22,408 nt of DNA, from NCBI GenBank assembly GCA_003427395.1, contig BFEA01000493.1:682937-705344 (forward strand). The letters run 5' to 3'. Position numbers and translations under genes: made by a program. Position 1 is the first letter of the stretch, and the number at the start of each line of letters is the position of its first letter. The notes beneath the pieces were generated by a model. The model was not told the origin of the DNA, ran no database searches, and saw only the letters and a list, made by a program, of their open reading frames with translations. Shown piece by piece: positions 19,427 through 22,408 of this stretch. The stretch is from Chara braunii (lineage: Eukaryota; Streptophyta; Charophyceae; Charales; Characeae).

Positions 19427-19640
19427 GTGAGGAGGTCGAGATGTCTGTTAGCCCCTAAGAAGTGCCAAACTCAGGGAAGGAATGCTCACACGAGACTTTT
19501 CGGTACTGACACGAAATCTTTACTAAATATATATGACCACGTTCTAGGTGGCGCTTGGAAGCATTCAACTTCAATCAGATTTGAAGTTAAGTCAAAAAGA
19601 TATGAATGTGAATATGCCCTCAGATAATATGAATGCCATG
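19427..19640 (+). other. Unassigned 66-codon open frame
   Basis: This is an isolated plus-strand frame containing GTDTKSLLNIYDHVLGGAWK and RFEVKSKRYECEYALR. Its composition is less AT-driven than its surroundings, so it may be another relic fragment, but I recognise no family and see no start or splice evidence. Confidence 0.2.
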
Positions 19641-20860
19641 AATGTATTACTAAGGACCTTCCTTGAAGAAAACAGCATGTTCAATCTATAACTCTATCAC
19701 TTACCAACTATGTTGCTTTTTGCTTTTAAACATTTTATAGTATATCACTTTATTTCCATTTTATTTCTTAAAACTATTAGTAAGTACATTTTATTGTTTT
19801 TTTTTACATATTTTCTTCGCTCTATTTCGATTCAGCTCACATCCCATTGTCGTTCTCAATTTCATTATATTTTTGATCATGTCCTCACTTGTTGTCTTAC
19901 TAATACAATTTTTATATTGTATAATTTGTATGCATATATAAAGGATAATTTCCATCCGCTTTGACATTGTTTTTCTCTCTCTCCAGTTTTCATTCATAAT
20001 TTCATTTTGTTATTCTGACTCATTTGCTTTAACACGTTCTAGTAACTCATGTTTTTATTTTGGAGTTTGGAGTCACATTCAACAACAGATACATTAAATG
20101 TTTTATTCAAAATATATGATAAAATTTATTTTTTTCATTTTTCTTCAAGTCATATCAAAGACAGTTTTTATAAGTTCATATCGCAATGCATTTTAATATC
20201 ATATGCAAGTTCATTAAATTGTACATCGTATGACACAATACCTTGCCTTCATCCCAAGTTGCATCCAAATGTTTTACCTTATATTCTTATTTCACGTATG
20301 ATCGATCATCGGAGACCAACAATTCACAACCTGAAAAATGTACTTCCTTTCACTGTGATTCGTCATATTTTTATTTGTTTGTTTTTCTCATAATTTTTTT
20401 GTGTGTTCCTCAAAGTAACTTTAATCTTTCTTTGTTGAGTAACTTAATTCTCATAACTACGTTTTGCATATTTTTTAACTTTCAAATAATAATATTTGTC
20501 AAACATGCACACTGACAAAGTTGATCAAAACTTTTGTCAAATGGTTCAACGGGCATATTTAATGTAATATTTGTTGACAAGATGACTAGTGAAAATATAT
20601 ATTTTTTATGATTTGTTTTGTCATTCATAACAAAAAGTTGATGACAATTTTAACCATACATCTTACTAATCTATAAAATATACACGTGATAACCAAAAGA
20701 AAACCATAATTTGTTTTTGCAAGTATGCATAATCATGAAACATTCACAAAATCTTACGCAACGAAAAATAAAAATAGTAATTGAATATGTTACACAAGTA
20801 TCTTTAATAGTATAAAACATATCAAATTTTGTATACAATAGCCTCAATCTAAAACAAAAA
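19641..20860. other. Strongly AT-rich intergenic DNA
   Basis: Open frames of 84-114 codons on the plus strand (19710-19964, 20049-20393, 20243-20515) are dominated by Phe, Ile, Leu, Ser and Asn and are best explained by pyrimidine-rich AT sequence. No gene is supported. Confidence 0.45.
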
Positions 20861-20863
20861 GAG

Positions 20864-20940
20864 GAAAAAAAAATAACCTTAATTTAAGTGTCTTAATTTA
20901 AAATAAAAATAAGTAAAAAAAATAACCATAATATAAGTGT
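20864..20940. repeat. 49-bp tandem duplication
   Basis: AAAAATAACCTTAATTTAAG near 20867 and AAAAATAACCATAATATAAG near 20916 are near-copies 49 bases apart, both followed by TGT. Confidence 0.7.
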
Positions 20941-22408
20941 TAGATCCATTGACTAAAAGTTAAAAACGATAGTCTCAGTTAATCACACATGTACTACAAT
21001 CTATAATTGAAAATATTTTTTTGGAACTACTCTTTACCTAAATATAATTATGATTTTGTACCTTCTACAATGCAGGATGATAGTACAATTAATTTTCATC
21101 TTTCTGATGCATTTTTTATTTATTCAATTCTCTTCCGAGAAATATTTTTTTAATTTGAGTTATTGTTTGATTTATTTACTTTATCTCGATTGTTTTTATT
21201 TTATATTTTTTAATGTTCTTACTTGGTATTCGAACTTTTTTCTTGATACGAGGAACATCTCAATTGCTCATATTTTATCCTCTTGCGAGATGTTGACTTA
21301 TTTCACAGGTCCGTTGCAATAGTTTCAAATATTCATCTTCTTGATTCAAGCTCTCTAACCCAAATTCGTTGACAATCTTCTCTAGCGTGAAACAAAATAT
21401 ACTTTGCTTGAACATGGGTTTGAACTCTGTAGTTGTGGAAGTGAATTAGTACTACATTTTCCGGTATCTAATCAAAATTCAATGCAAGGAATATATTGGT
21501 TATATATTCATGAAACTTTCCACAAAAGACAAATATAGCGCAAAACATTTTTGATAATTTACAATGATTCTTTTTTGCGAATAAACTTTACAAACCTTAA
21601 AAAAATAAACGGGTTCAATGACCCACTTTTGAAATCTTATTTCTAAGCATTATAAAACATAGTTCATTGTGCAAAGGTGTAATGATATTATATATAATTG
21701 AATAACTTATTTTGTACACTTATTTTCAAGACCTCAATTAAGAATAATGTGTAGTCTTGAAGAACGAGAAAAATGGTATATCATTTCTTCATGGTGGTTA
21801 TTGATTTCGTATAATGGGAAAGCATTGAATTACAAAGGGTTTCCTCATAGATTGTAAGAAATATCAACGTTAATCCCCTTCATTAGTCAAAAACTAAATT
21901 AAACAAAATTATAAAATTACATTACTTAATGCAAATAATTTTTATCTTATTCATAAACGTATTGTCGTTATGGATAAATAAAACAATCAAATAATTACAT
22001 GTCGGTCACAACATTATCTGTTTTTTCATTTGATAATAAATTCAATTTACTTGTTGAATATAAAATATAAAATTTTTCAAGGTTTACCGTTAACTCTTTC
22101 CAGAAAAATATTGGTAGTCTGTTTGACAAAGAAAAAACTGGATTTACCAAAACAATTATTAATGTTAAATAGAACAAACTTTCAAATAGCTTATGTTTAC
22201 TTACACCATGATTTAGTGCTCTATTTGTTTTTATTAGATTTTATTTTACACCAAACAAACATAATCCCCTGTATTCTTGGGGTAACCAGTTCAATTGCTT
22301 GTCATCGACAAACATGATATGTAAAAAAAAAAAACCACTGGAAAGGAAGGAAAGTAAGGTGGGAACGACCGAAAGATACTCCTTGGTAGCAAGTTGTAAC
22401 CCGCTCCC
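20941..22408. other. AT-rich intergenic DNA to the window end
   Basis: Frames of 60-95 codons (21050-21322 plus, 22030-22317 plus, 21995-22177 minus) have no recognisable motif. The last 80 bases after A12 at about 22323 are noticeably more GC-rich, and another element could start there. Confidence 0.4.

Noticed and set aside
19710-20515. Membrane-protein-like plus-strand frames
   Set aside because: Phe/Ile/Leu richness follows from T-rich sequence. The frames overlap and have no conserved motif.

Overview
This window looks like repeat-rich, AT-rich nuclear DNA from a eukaryote of the green lineage. I see no intact gene. The support is a decayed hAT transposase, other transposon structures, mini- and microsatellites, long homopolymers, many broken reading frames, and pieces of three mitochondrial genes (nad9, nad5, cox2) fused out of order, which is typical of a nuclear insertion of mitochondrial DNA. 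The mitochondrial pieces read in the standard code and resemble charophyte/land-plant versions. A charophyte alga such as Chara would fit, but this is an inference and not a firm identification.

Layout. 1-260: ten copies of a 26-bp tandem repeat with a 78-bp super-period. 620-2709: a hAT transposon whose transposase frame is interrupted by only two internal stops, followed by a G-rich subterminal block and a probable right end. 2806-3251: back-to-back mitochondrial fragments, nad9 (+), nad5 (-) and cox2 (-). About 3480-5020: a heavily mutated minus-strand coding relic with a faint SET-domain-like motif. 5329-5452: a hairpin followed by 90 adenines. About 5860-6390: a plus-strand relic. 6915-8123: a nonautonomous DNA transposon with inverted ends, subterminal CGTACG arrays, a low-complexity core and a perfect 8-bp target-site duplication. 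8480-9220: a degenerate ~90-bp tandem repeat. About 9800-11555: weak minus-strand relic frames. 12360-12660: GATA and purine-rich microsatellites. About 13420-15410: a plus-strand relic of at least one unknown protein. 15890-16740: a CpG-rich low-complexity block. 16740-17520: GC-rich DNA that could be an old LTR or leader. About 17790-18116: another coding relic. 18130-18700: a fold-back/tandem element built from a ~135-145-bp unit. The rest, to 22408, is AT-rich with no gene that I can support.

Nothing here appears to work as an operating system. The genes are fossils: transposons, organelle DNA and unknown protein families, all at different stages of decay. The most informative points are the three-piece mitochondrial mosaic, the precisely delimited 1.2-kb transposon with its 8-bp duplication, and the three or four unrecognised relics, whose family membership would need a translated search to settle.
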